A stretch of DNA of 64,000 nt, taken from the NCBI RefSeq assembly GCF_937898475.1, contig NZ_CALEJS010000011.1:62001-126000 (forward strand), written 5' to 3'. Below, in pieces: positions 43,808 through 52,900 of this stretch (position 1 is its first letter; each line of letters starts with the position of its first letter). Source of the stretch: an uncultured Chitinophaga sp. GTDB taxonomy: Bacteria > Bacteroidota > Bacteroidia > Chitinophagales > Chitinophagaceae. A program made the translations under genes and the position numbers. Below the pieces are notes generated by a model. The model ran no database searches and was not told the DNA's origin. It saw nothing but the letters and a program-made list of their open reading frames with translations.

Positions 43808-44065
43808 ATGTCAGCAACGAATAAGGAACAGGGAAACGGGAAATTGTCCGCTAAGGATGCCCGTAAAAATATCGAACAGCAGTTGTCAACACTGCTGAGT
43901 GGATGGAAAGACCAGTTAGGTGAAAAGAAATTCAGGAACCGTATCAAAAAGGCGGCAAAACTGCTAAGCAAAGGCTTGCCGGTTAATAAGAAAACAGCTG
44001 ATGTGAAAGTAAAGAAGTCAAAAGCTGCCAAAGGTCTTACAGCGGCTAAAGAAGTTACTGCCTGA
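43808..44065 (+). CDS. small lysine-rich protein of unknown function
   Basis: The 85-residue product is strongly basic. Residues 13-58 look helical (KDARKNIEQQLSTLLSGWKDQLGEKKFRNRIKKAAKLLSKGL), and the tail is a lysine/alanine-rich stretch (KTADVKVKKSKAAKG). No signal peptide or membrane helix. The composition suggests nucleic-acid binding, as in small histone-like tails, but I do not recognise the family. It stands alone in an AT-rich setting. Confidence 0.65.
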   Translation: MSATNKEQGNGKLSAKDARKNIEQQLSTLLSGWKDQLGEKKFRNRIKKAAKLLSKGLPVNKKTADVKVKKSKAAKGLTAAKEVTA

Positions 44066-44177
44066 TAGTATTGAAAGGGCGTATTTTAATACAAATTCCC
44101 AAATATCCAATTGTATTACGATTACGGAGCCGGTTATATCTGCGACCATTGTCGTTTTTCCCGCTTTACTCATATTT

Positions 44178-44238
44178 GTTTGCAGTTACATGGTTTAAAT
44201 CCGGAGGGACGAATTTATGTCCATTTGTAACTGCAAAC
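44178..44238 (+). promoter_or_regulatory. 13-bp perfect inverted repeat of unknown role
   Basis: GTTTGCAGTTACA (44178-44190) pairs exactly with TGTAACTGCAAAC (44226-44238). It sits between the 3' end of the lysine-rich gene and the 3' end of the secreted protein gene, so it could be a terminator without a T-run. Confidence 0.4.
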
Positions 44239-44243
44239 CGCTA

Positions 44244-44274
44244 ATCAGAACTTAGCGCTCCTTTCTGTTCTGAT
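44244..44274 (-). terminator. hairpin at the end of the small secreted protein gene
   Basis: ATCAGAAC and GTTCTGAT form an 8-bp stem with a 15-base loop that overlaps the stop codon region of the minus-strand gene. No T-tract, so this is a weak call. Confidence 0.35.
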
Positions 44275-44669
44275 CATATCAACACCTGCTCCAAATAAGC
44301 CTTAAACGCATCCTCAATTTCCGGATCTGCCAGTAAATTCTCCACATCGGCTGATTCCGGTACATTCCATTCAATATCTACGATCTGTCCGGCGGTATTT
44401 GTAATAACATAAAATATCAGATCCGCTGTAGTGTTTCCACAACGCCCGCTAAGGCTTACACGGCCGGAAGACCAGATAACTTTCAACGGCGGCGTGTCAT
44501 AGGATGCATTACCCAGGATCTCAACCGTACATCCGCTGGATGTAGTTACCTGGAAATTAATACCCGCTGTCTTAGCGGCATCCTGACAGGGTTTGAATGA
44601 TTGCAGCGTAAAAGCGGCGATTAACAAAAAAGTGAAAGTTGCGGTCAGTTGAATGGTTAACTTTTTCAT
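44274..44669 (-). CDS. small secreted cysteine-containing protein of unknown function
   Basis: The 131-residue product has a signal peptide-like N-terminus (LTATFTFLLIAAFTLQSF). The mature part has three cysteines (CQDAAK, SGCTVEIL, GRCGNTTAD) and a beta-rich pattern, ending in an acidic helix (ESADVENLLADPEIEDAF). I do not recognise the family. It is 33 bp downstream of the ECF sigma factor gene on the same strand, so it may be a target or partner of that sigma factor. No anti-sigma factor is seen. Confidence 0.65.
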   Translation of the reverse strand: MKKLTIQLTATFTFLLIAAFTLQSFKPCQDAAKTAGINFQVTTSSGCTVEILGNASYDTPPLKVIWSSGRVSLSGRCGNTTADLIFYVITNTAGQIVDIEWNVPESADVENLLADPEIEDAFKAYLEQVLI

Positions 44670-44702
44670 GCTGGGTGATTATTGGGTTAAAATGTTGTCT
44701 TT

Positions 44703-45293
44703 CTAAATGATAGCATTCTCCTGTTCACGCTCCATGATCCTGCGGAGGTTCATGATGGCATAACGCACACGCCCTAACGCTGTATTGATACCGATATTCA
44801 CCACCTGCGCTATCTCCTTATAGCTCATATCGGCATAATAGCGTAAGATCAGGGCCTCCCGTTGTGACTCCGGAAGTTTGTCCAGCATCCCCTGCAGCTC
44901 ATGTGCCCATTCCCTGGCTATCAGGCGCTGCTCTTCACTTTGTTCCGTCTGATCGTCTATAACGGACAGCACACCATCTTTATAACCCAGTACTATTGCC
45001 GGAGAAACATGCTGTTTCCTGAAATGGTTGATACAGCAGTTATGCGCTATCCTGGCAGCCCAGGCAAGGAAGCGGCGGTTGTCTGTATAATGACCTTTCT
45101 TCAGGGCATTGACGATCTTAATAAAGGTTTCCTGGAAAATATCTTCTGCCAGGTTACGGTCCTTCACCAGCAATACGATGGTGGTAAAGATCTTATCCTT
45201 ATGCCGGTGAACAAGCCGGGAGAAAGCGGCGTTATCTCCCGATAAATACAGCCGGATCAATTCTTCGTCGGTAAAATCACAATATCTGTTCAT
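44703..45293 (-). CDS. ECF RNA polymerase sigma factor
   Basis: The product has 196 residues from the ATG at 45293; the open frame to 45314 adds seven residues before the conserved start DEELIRLYLSGDNAAF. Region 2 has the D-x-x-Q-E-T-F motif (AEDIFQETFIKIV) and region 4 has LPESQREALILRYYADMSYKEIAQVVNIGINTALGRVRYA. These are the marks of Bacteroidota sigma-70-family ECF factors. The usual anti-sigma (FecR-like) gene does not follow; instead a small secreted protein does. Confidence 0.9.
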   Translation of the reverse strand: MNRYCDFTDEELIRLYLSGDNAAFSRLVHRHKDKIFTTIVLLVKDRNLAEDIFQETFIKIVNALKKGHYTDNRRFLAWAARIAHNCCINHFRKQHVSPAIVLGYKDGVLSVIDDQTEQSEEQRLIAREWAHELQGMLDKLPESQREALILRYYADMSYKEIAQVVNIGINTALGRVRYAIMNLRRIMEREQENAII

Positions 45294-45333
45294 AGTAGCA
45301 ATATGGAGTTCCAAAAAATTTAGGTTAAGAATA

Positions 45334-45355
45334 GGCTGCCTTGAAAAAGGCAGCC
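45334..45355. terminator. hairpin near the end of the collagen-like lipoprotein gene
   Basis: GGCTGCCTT/AAGGCAGCC is a perfect 9-bp stem with loop GAAA, between the ECF gene and the lipoprotein gene. T-tracts are short on both sides. Confidence 0.6.
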
Positions 45356-45397
45356 GTTTATCCTATAATCTAATCTGTGATGGAGTTATTAGTATAC

Positions 45398-45961
45398 CTA
45401 GTCTTTCAAATTAAGATACTTCTTCACCTGCTGGTAGTCGTTCCAGTCTATACCGGCGGACTGACGGGCAGCCGTACCACCGGGGATCAGCACATATCTT
45501 ACCTGCTGCACTTTTTTGCCGCTCGCCTCATGGATGTAGGTAGAAAGGTCGGCATTGCTGATCAGGATAATGGCTGATTCAACCGCTTGAACATTGATGA
45601 GGAAGGCGCCGTCGAAATAAGGCAGCGGCACAATTGCCGGATTCTCCGCAGCAGCCAGGTTCACATAAACTTTTATCTCACCTTTCGACAGTATTTCGGT
45701 GGTTAATTTCGGCGCATCAATCTCGGCCACCCAGGAAACAGAATCATCTTCGGTTGTATAAGAGGCATCCAGCCAGTCGGAATAGATCACGTTCGCAGAT
45801 CCTGCATCCCCCTTAGGACCGGCAGCACCAGCAGGACCAGCAGGGCCTTCAGGGCCCGCAGGACCGGCATCACCCTCTTTGGAACAGGACACCATCGCGA
45901 ATACAGCTGTAAATAATAATGCATAGGTAATGCCGCATGACATCTGGAAAAAACGTTTCAT
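45398..45961 (-). CDS. lipoprotein with collagen-like repeats
   Basis: The product has 187 residues from the ATG at 45961; the frame is open to 46030 but overlaps the PorP gene end there. The signal peptide ends at Cys26 (VFAMVSC). It is followed by a Gly-x-y collagen-like segment of nine triplets (residues 30-56, GDAGPAGPEGPAGPAG). The rest is a beta-rich domain without recognisable motifs (IYSDWLDASY, INVQAVESAI). It is anchored to a membrane, probably exposed on the surface. The function is unknown; the layout is common in Bacteroidota surface lipoproteins. Confidence 0.85.
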   Translation of the reverse strand: MKRFFQMSCGITYALLFTAVFAMVSCSKEGDAGPAGPEGPAGPAGAAGPKGDAGSANVIYSDWLDASYTTEDDSVSWVAEIDAPKLTTEILSKGEIKVYVNLAAAENPAIVPLPYFDGAFLINVQAVESAIILISNADLSTYIHEASGKKVQQVRYVLIPGGTAARQSAGIDWNDYQQVKKYLNLKD

Positions 45962-46008
45962 AAACTCTTGTTTGTTTGTATTTAGGTTGAAAAATAAAAA
46001 ACATATTA

Positions 46009-47046
46009 TTACCACACATTGCGCGGGCAAAGATCGCCAAATTTATTGCCCAGCAGAAACCCGATCACGATCTCATGAGATCCCTTGCTCACCGTATTCA
46101 GCGAAGAGCTGGTGTAGTCATACGAATACCCGATGTTGAAAGTGGAATTGATATTGATGCCCAGCATACCCGCCACACCATCGTTGAGCCGGTAAGAAGC
46201 GCCCGCCCACACACGGTCGCGGAATTGCACTTTGGCGTTTATATCAAAACCTACCGGGGCAGCCGTAATGAACTTCACCATCACTGAAGGCAGCAGGGTA
46301 AGATCGTCTGTCAGCCACAAACGGTAACCGGTAGTAAAGAACAGATGTGGTATCAGCTTGCCGCGGTAAACAGAATCGCCTACTACCTTGCCATCGTCAA
46401 AACCCAGGTTCATAGGGATGATGTTCTGCGCAGATGCGCCGATAAAGTAATCCGCAGAATACAACCACAATCCGGCGCTTACATCCGGCTTCCAGCGGTT
46501 CAGCAGGGCACTGCTGCCAGCTATCACCGGATCATTCGGATCCTGCAGCTGCAGCTTACCGGCATCCAGTGTAATAGACTGCATACCAACGGAGATGCCT
46601 GCACTTAAACTGGTTCTGGGCGCCAACCCGATATGATGGGCATAGGTACCGCTGAAAGAAAAACGGTTCAGCGGCCCTGTTTTATCATTGAGGATAGTGA
46701 GCCCTACACCGGGATGCGATGCAGGCGCCTCCCACTCCTTCCAGTATGCCCTGCCGCGCGGGTTCTCCCCTTCTATATCAAAACCGGTAGGCGATGCCTG
46801 CGGGTAATCTGACTTGCGAAGCGGCCCATGCACCGTGAGGTACGTAGTTACTGGTGAGCCGTTCAGCCCGGCCCACTGGTGCCGGTGACTGGCCTTTACA
46901 TCCCAGTAATTCTCAATGCCTGCAACAGCGGGGTTAATAATGAAAGGGTTCATGATGTACTGCGTATAATGCGGCTGTTGCTGTGCTTTTGCCACATAGG
47001 TCCCTAAACAGATCAGGGCAACGGCCAGGCATTTTTTATAGATCAT
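46009..47046 (-). CDS. PorP/SprF family T9SS outer-membrane protein (second copy)
   Basis: The 345-residue product has a signal peptide (residues 1-21) followed by QQPHYTQYIMNPFIINPAVAGIENYWDVKASHRHQWAGLNGSP, the conserved start of PorP/SprF proteins. The rest alternates strands of a beta barrel and ends GSHEIVIGFLLG. PorP/SprF proteins are needed in the outer membrane for export or attachment of type B cargo; the C-terminal sorting domains of the two large proteins upstream are the likely partners. Last gene of the locus. A dyad lies before its start. Confidence 0.9.
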   Translation of the reverse strand: MIYKKCLAVALICLGTYVAKAQQQPHYTQYIMNPFIINPAVAGIENYWDVKASHRHQWAGLNGSPVTTYLTVHGPLRKSDYPQASPTGFDIEGENPRGRAYWKEWEAPASHPGVGLTILNDKTGPLNRFSFSGTYAHHIGLAPRTSLSAGISVGMQSITLDAGKLQLQDPNDPVIAGSSALLNRWKPDVSAGLWLYSADYFIGASAQNIIPMNLGFDDGKVVGDSVYRGKLIPHLFFTTGYRLWLTDDLTLLPSVMVKFITAAPVGFDINAKVQFRDRVWAGASYRLNDGVAGMLGININSTFNIGYSYDYTSSSLNTVSKGSHEIVIGFLLGNKFGDLCPRNVW

Positions 47047-47059
47047 AACCTTTTATTTT

Positions 47060-47137
47060 AGAAGGTTTGAAAGTGTAATGGTCTGAAGGTTTGATATAGT
47101 CGTCAACGTTTCAAACGCGTAAACCTTCAAACCTACA
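47060..47137. repeat. imperfect inverted repeat between OmpA and PorP genes
   Basis: The left part has AGGTTTGAA, GTCTGAAGGTTTGA and the right part the complementary AAACCTTCAAACCT, CGTTTCAAACG. It is built from the same short words as the dyad near 35344-35446 and may lower read-through between the two genes. Confidence 0.5.
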
Positions 47138-47143
47138 TATTTT

Positions 47144-48916
47144 TTAGTCTTTTAGCACTTTAAATTCCGTTCTCCTGTTTTGCTGCCTTCCTTCCGGATT
47201 ATCTGTTCCGTCTTCATGCTGGTTAGGCGCAATAGGCTGGCTGGCGCCATAGCCTTTGGATTGCAAACGGGCAGGATCGATACCTTTGCTTACCAGGTAC
47301 TCAACCACACTCCTGGCCCTGGCTTCAGAGAGGCGCTGGTTGAATTTATCCGGGCCTTTGCTGTCTGTATGCGCGCTGAGCTCTATCTTTATCTCAGGAT
47401 GCCTGATCAGCATATCTGCCAGCTCATCCAATGCAGGATAAGATTCAGGTTTCAGTGTAGCCACGTTGAAGTCATAATATACATTCTCCAGTACCTTCGG
47501 TGTTTCAACCGGCGGTACTTCCTTCACCACTTCAGGCACAGGCGGCGGAGGTGGCGGCGGCACCGGAACATGCTTATTGAGGGAGAACAGCTCCAGGCAG
47601 CAGTCTGCAGAACGATCAGAGGCCAGCCATGCATCCTGCAGGATGTTATTAGCAGTGCCACGGCTGGTGAAATAGATATCATCCTTTACTGAATTCACCG
47701 GATAACCGAAATTCACCGGCGCTTCCCAGTTATCAAAGCCGCCTTTGCTGTAGAAGAAATCATATCCGCCCATACCAACACCGCCGTCGCTGGAAAACAC
47801 CAGCACACCGGATGCGGCATGGAAGAAGGGCGCCTGTTCATTGTAGGTAGTGTTCACGGTATTACCCAGATTCCTGCTGTTCATGGGCCTTCCCTGCGCA
47901 TCCAGTTCCGCATACCAGAGGTCAAAGCCGCCATAGCCGCCTTTACGGTCGCTGGCATACAGCAGGTATCTGCCATCAGGCATTACAAATGGCTGCTGCG
48001 CGTTGAAGCCGGATGCATTCACCTGTTCATCCAGCGCTGCCGGTTCACTCCAGGCTTCACCGATCTTCCTGCTGGAATAAATAGCAGATGTTTTCTTTCC
48101 ATCCGACATCTTCCAGCGGGTCAGGAACAGGGTATTGCCGTCGGGCGTAACGCTGATCACACCCTGGTGCTCTTCCTTGGGTTGCGGTATCCTTATCCGG
48201 CTGATGCTGCCGGTGTTATCACCGTTCACCTCGGCCTGGTATATACGGTTCAGGTGCACATAGTTTTTACTGCCGCCGCTGTCCGGACGTGTGGAAGTGA
48301 ATGCCAGCGTATGATCGTTTAGCCATACGGGTGCATAACTGGCGCCCGTGGCATTGAGGCCTGAAACGCCTTTCTGCAACGAATAAAGATGAAGGTCTTT
48401 TCTGTTCAGCTGTTCTACGATAAAGCGCAGGTTCTTCACTTCACGTTCTGCAGCGCTGCGCCATTCGTCCTGTGTTGAGTGAATGTCCAGGAAATAGCTG
48501 AAAGCTTTTTCTGCTGCCTCATATTTTTCCAGTGCCCGCAGTGCAGTAGCATAGTGGAAGGCCGCCAGCGGGAACTGTGTTTTATCAAACTCCAGCGCTT
48601 CTTCGTAGTAAGGCGCCGCCTTCTTATAATTATTCAGGAGGCGATAGCTTTCTGCCAGGTAATAAATAGCCTGCTGTTCGCTGCTCACCACCGTTACCGG
48701 TTTTTTGCTCAGGGTCTGCGCCGTATACGGATTATAGGCGGCAGGGCGGACAATCGTTTTACGGGAGGCCAGGTACTTTTCATAATACTCGGCGGCAGAA
48801 TTGTAGTCTGCTTTCTTATAATAGTGATCGGCCGCTTTCAGGTAGTCGTAGGTAAACTGAGCCCTGGCAACCATCGCTGCAAAAACAATAGCAGCTGTAA
48901 GGAATATCTTTTGCAT
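47144..48916 (-). CDS. OmpA-family protein with TPR and PD40 domains (T9SS locus)
   Basis: The product has 590 residues from the ATG at 48916; the frame is open to 48949 but the signal peptide (MQKIFLTAAIVFAAMVARAQ) starts there. Residues 22-150 are TPR-like helices, 165-435 a PD40/WD40-like propeller (VSVTPDGNTLFLTRW, QQPFVMPDGRYLLYAS, LVFSSDGGVGMGGYD), then a proline hinge (about 450), and 475-590 an OmpA peptidoglycan-binding domain with ELSAHTDSKGPDKFNQRLSEAR. This is the standard OmpA component paired with PorP/SprF proteins, which attaches the machinery to the cell wall. It starts 13 bp after the first PorP/SprF gene. Confidence 0.92.
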   Translation of the reverse strand: MQKIFLTAAIVFAAMVARAQFTYDYLKAADHYYKKADYNSAAEYYEKYLASRKTIVRPAAYNPYTAQTLSKKPVTVVSSEQQAIYYLAESYRLLNNYKKAAPYYEEALEFDKTQFPLAAFHYATALRALEKYEAAEKAFSYFLDIHSTQDEWRSAAEREVKNLRFIVEQLNRKDLHLYSLQKGVSGLNATGASYAPVWLNDHTLAFTSTRPDSGGSKNYVHLNRIYQAEVNGDNTGSISRIRIPQPKEEHQGVISVTPDGNTLFLTRWKMSDGKKTSAIYSSRKIGEAWSEPAALDEQVNASGFNAQQPFVMPDGRYLLYASDRKGGYGGFDLWYAELDAQGRPMNSRNLGNTVNTTYNEQAPFFHAASGVLVFSSDGGVGMGGYDFFYSKGGFDNWEAPVNFGYPVNSVKDDIYFTSRGTANNILQDAWLASDRSADCCLELFSLNKHVPVPPPPPPPVPEVVKEVPPVETPKVLENVYYDFNVATLKPESYPALDELADMLIRHPEIKIELSAHTDSKGPDKFNQRLSEARARSVVEYLVSKGIDPARLQSKGYGASQPIAPNQHEDGTDNPEGRQQNRRTEFKVLKD

Positions 48917-48929
48917 GATCGTCTTTCTT

Positions 48930-49937
48930 TTATAATCTTGGACAAACAAATTCCACCTCCGGCGTTTTGCTTTTTCTTCTGCCGATGAAGGTCAGGGATA
49001 TTTCAAAGCTGTTGGAGCCGTTCACCATCTTACCCAGGTCTGATGTATTGATATCATAGCTGGCGCCCAGCGTTAGTGTTTTATAAATAAATCCGGCATA
49101 TGCAGAAACAGCATCTTTCAGGCGATAGTTGGCACCCAGCAGGAAGTCTGTATTCATAGCCGCATTCATCTGCGCATAAGCGCCTATCATCTTCTCAGAG
49201 GCAGAGCCCTGGCGCATGTACATAACGTTAGGTGTAAGGCTTATCTGTTCGGAAAGCGTGAGCCTCACACCCGCATGACCGATATAACGCATGGGGAAAC
49301 GGGCATCGCCCTTGCTGCTGAACTGATCTTTAGGTTTTGTCAGATGCGATACGGAAAAGCCACCAAACACATTCGCCATCTTTCCGGGTGCTGCATCATA
49401 ATACAGTACACCGGCGCCTGCATCAAATGACATGGCGGAGGTCCGTGTCAGCACATCAGCAGAAGGTGCGCCGGGATTGTAACCGGTAATAGGGTTCCAC
49501 TGATCGCCGAACGTAAGCTTGGAAGGATCAAACTTTCGCTGTATAAAGCCAAGCTGCATACCAAAGGCCAGCTGGTGGGTCTGCGCTGCGCCGAGCTTTA
49601 CGCCTGTGTAGGCAAAGTTGGCATAGCCGGTTGTGTAGTTATAACCACCGTCGCCGGCGCTCTGGTTCAACACGCTGGCGCCAAAGTTGAAGTTCCTATC
49701 TGTCCGGATATCTGCCGCTGCGCCAAAGGTGGAGAAGGGGCTGGTAACGTTGCCCCACTGTGTGCGGTAAATGGCAGATAAACGGTAGTCGCCGTCAAAT
49801 GCACCCGTCAATGCGGGGTTCAGCCATGCGGGGTACACATAGTACTGGGAAAAGTGCGGGTCGATCTGCGCCTTTGACTCGAAGGCGGAGAGCATCATAA
49901 TGATCAGTAAGAACGATGTTATAAAGATAGCTTTCAT
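48930..49937 (-). CDS. PorP/SprF family T9SS outer-membrane protein (first copy)
   Basis: The 335-residue product has a signal peptide and then IDPHFSQYYVYPAWLNPALTGAFDGDYRLSAIYRTQWGN, the diagnostic start of the family; the end NSFEISLTFIGRRK is a barrel strand. It is only distantly like the second copy at 46009-47046, so they probably serve different cargo proteins or stages. It follows the PKD protein by 20 bp, on the same strand. Confidence 0.91.
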   Translation of the reverse strand: MKAIFITSFLLIIMMLSAFESKAQIDPHFSQYYVYPAWLNPALTGAFDGDYRLSAIYRTQWGNVTSPFSTFGAAADIRTDRNFNFGASVLNQSAGDGGYNYTTGYANFAYTGVKLGAAQTHQLAFGMQLGFIQRKFDPSKLTFGDQWNPITGYNPGAPSADVLTRTSAMSFDAGAGVLYYDAAPGKMANVFGGFSVSHLTKPKDQFSSKGDARFPMRYIGHAGVRLTLSEQISLTPNVMYMRQGSASEKMIGAYAQMNAAMNTDFLLGANYRLKDAVSAYAGFIYKTLTLGASYDINTSDLGKMVNGSNSFEISLTFIGRRKSKTPEVEFVCPRL

Positions 49938-49957
49938 CTTGAAAAACAGTTTTATCG

Positions 49958-52900
49958 TTATCTTAAAATGGTTACATGTCCCGTCAGCGGGCGAAATCCA
50001 TTCTGGAGTTTGATCACATAATAGTAAGTGGCCAGCGGCAGCATTTTGCCGTTCCAGGTACCGTTCCAGGGAGTGCCATAACCGGAGGAAGAGAATACCC
50101 GCTGTCCGTAACGGTTATATACTTCCACGGTAGCGCCGGGGTAATCGCCCAGGTTGGGAATGGTCCAGGTATCATTGATACCGTCTCCGTTCGGAGAGAA
50201 TGCATTGGGTACATTCACCGGTTTCAGTACGGTCACTGTCAGTGCATCGCTGGCAGTACAATTGCCCTGCCCTGTTGCCGTGAGCGTGTATGTCTGATCC
50301 TGCATAGCGATCAGTGATGGCCTTAATACAGCCGGGTTGGTCAGGTCGCCGGCGGGTGTCCACAGGAAGGTCAGCACAGACGAATCATTGGCAGCAGGCC
50401 TGAACTGAACCAGCGTGCCCTGTGTTACCGTAAAGGAAGGACCTGCGTCTATCACCGGCTGCAGGTATACGATCACCTGGTCAGTGAATACATTGGACAC
50501 ACAGCCAGCCGTGTTGGTAACGGTAAGCGTTACATCATAGTTACCAGGTGCATCATAACGTTTCACCGGGTTACGGGTGGTAGCGGTGCTGCCATCTCCA
50601 AAATCCCAGCTCCATTTGGTAATGCTGCTGTTAGGCGCTGTACTGGCGTCAGTGAACACATTGTCTGTTCCCTGGCATAAGGTATCCGGTTCAACAGAGA
50701 AGCTGGCAATGGGTTTGTCATAGAACTTATCCAGCACTTTAGTGGTATCGTGTACACAGCCAAAAGCGGATGTAGCCGTCAGTTGTACATTGTAGGTACC
50801 TGCTGCCGTATAGATATGTGACGGGTTGGGCGTGGTAGCCGCTGCCGTACCGTCTCCAAAGTTCCAGCGATAGCTGAGTGATGAATTATCTGCTACGGTG
50901 GAAGCGTTGGTAAAGACAGCGTTGGCATCCGGCAGACAAAGCGCAGCCGGCAGTGTGAAGTCGGCTACCGGTTCCGGATGTACGTTCACCGTATGCGCGA
51001 TGGTATCACTCAAACAACCGTTATCACTGATGGCCACCAGCTTAACATTGTAGGTATTGTGTGCACTATAGTTCTTCGTAAATACGTTACCGTTGTTGTA
51101 GGTAGCGCTGCTGCCGTCTCCGAAGGTCCATTTCCAGCTGCTGATGCTGCCGGAGGGGATCTGCGACTGGTCTGTAATAGTTGCCGCCTGTCCTAAACAT
51201 ATATCGGGACTTGCAGTAAAGGCCGCAGCAGGTTTTGGATACACTGTGATTGTACCGGAAACGGAATCCTTACAACCCGTAGCAGTGGTAAATACATACC
51301 AGATGGTGTGCGTACCTGCTCCCGCCTGTGAAGGCCTGAAATTACCCAGGGTGTCAGTGCCCGGGCCGCGGTAGGTGCCGCTGCCTGTAACACCATTGAG
51401 CACACTGCCTTTTGATACGGATATGGGAACCTTCACATTCTCACAAACCGGCGCCAGTGCTCCGAATGCCAGTTGCGGTTTCAGGTTAAAGCTGGCAGTG
51501 ATGGTCGTATCACTGGAACAGCCGTTCGCCGTTGTAGCCGTATACCTGATATTATAGGTACCGAAAGTGGTATAGGCGTGTGTCGGACTGGCCAGGTTAG
51601 AGGTGTTCGGGTTGGCAGGCGTGGCATTGGCATCGCCAAAATCCCAGGCATGTGTACTGATCGCCTGCCCGTCCGGCACAGTAGAAGTATTATTAAACTG
51701 TACAATACCATCCACCGGCAAACAGTTCTGCGGGTAGGCAAAGTTGGGTACGGGCTTAGCATACACGTTCACCGTTCTTACCACGGTATCACTGATACAG
51801 CGGTCACTCACCTTTACCACATGTTTAATGGTATAGGAATTATAGTCCTTGTAGGTAATAGTCTGCTGCACAGCACTGGTGTCTGTACGAACCGTATCGT
51901 TCCCGAAATTCCAGTACCAGGTTTTGATGGGGGCTGAACCGCCGAAAGTGGAATTATCCGTCAGCGTTACATCTCCTCCCTCGCAGACCGCTGTGGAAGA
52001 AGCCGTGAAATCTGCCACTGGTCTGGGATGAACAGTGATCGTCCTGGTAGTATCACCCACACAACCTTCTTTGGAAATGCCCTGCAGCTGCACGTTGTGG
52101 GTACCCGCCGGGAAGAGTTTCCATACGTTCTGCCCGCTGTCCAGCGCAGGACCTGCGAACTGCCATTTCCAGCGGTCGATCAGGAAGCCATTGGTACTGC
52201 TGGTATCCCCTTTCAGGTAAACGGTGTCCAGCGTACAGCCGCTATGTGTCCAGGAGAAATTGGGCTGTGGTTTACCTTTTACGATCACCGAGAAATTCAC
52301 TTCCTCTGTATTGGTACAGTTCTCTATGCTGGGATGGGTAGTGAGTATCGGTATCTCAAAAGTATCAATCGTGTTAAAGGTGTAGGTTTGCGGCAACGTG
52401 TATTTGTAATAGGTAGCGCCATCCACCACTACAGTGCCCGTGCTCACCGGCGCATTATCTGTTATATCTGCATTAGGCGTCACTACGCTACCCAGTTGGC
52501 TGAGCTTCCACACCATTTTGGTGGGCTGGTAGGCAATGAGCACCGACAGCTCTACCGGCGTATTGGTACAGGTAAATTCGTTGGTGATAGAAGTTGAATC
52601 CAGGGTGTTATGGATAGCCCCCACTACGTTCAGGTTATTGATCAGGGTACCCGCGTTATAACCATAGCTCTCCACACTGCCTATACCATAGGTTACAGCG
52701 GTAAAGGCGGAATCGCTCGTAACAATACACTGGGCCTGCGCCGCATTCCACCTTTTGATGACGACTGTATATCCGGCTTTGTTATGCGGGTATGCATGCG
52801 TCCACGCATTGGGTACACCGTCTATCTGCAGGGAGTTCAACCCGCTGTCAGGTATGATCAGTGTGAGGTAATTATAATTAATGCTTTCCCGGGTGTTACG

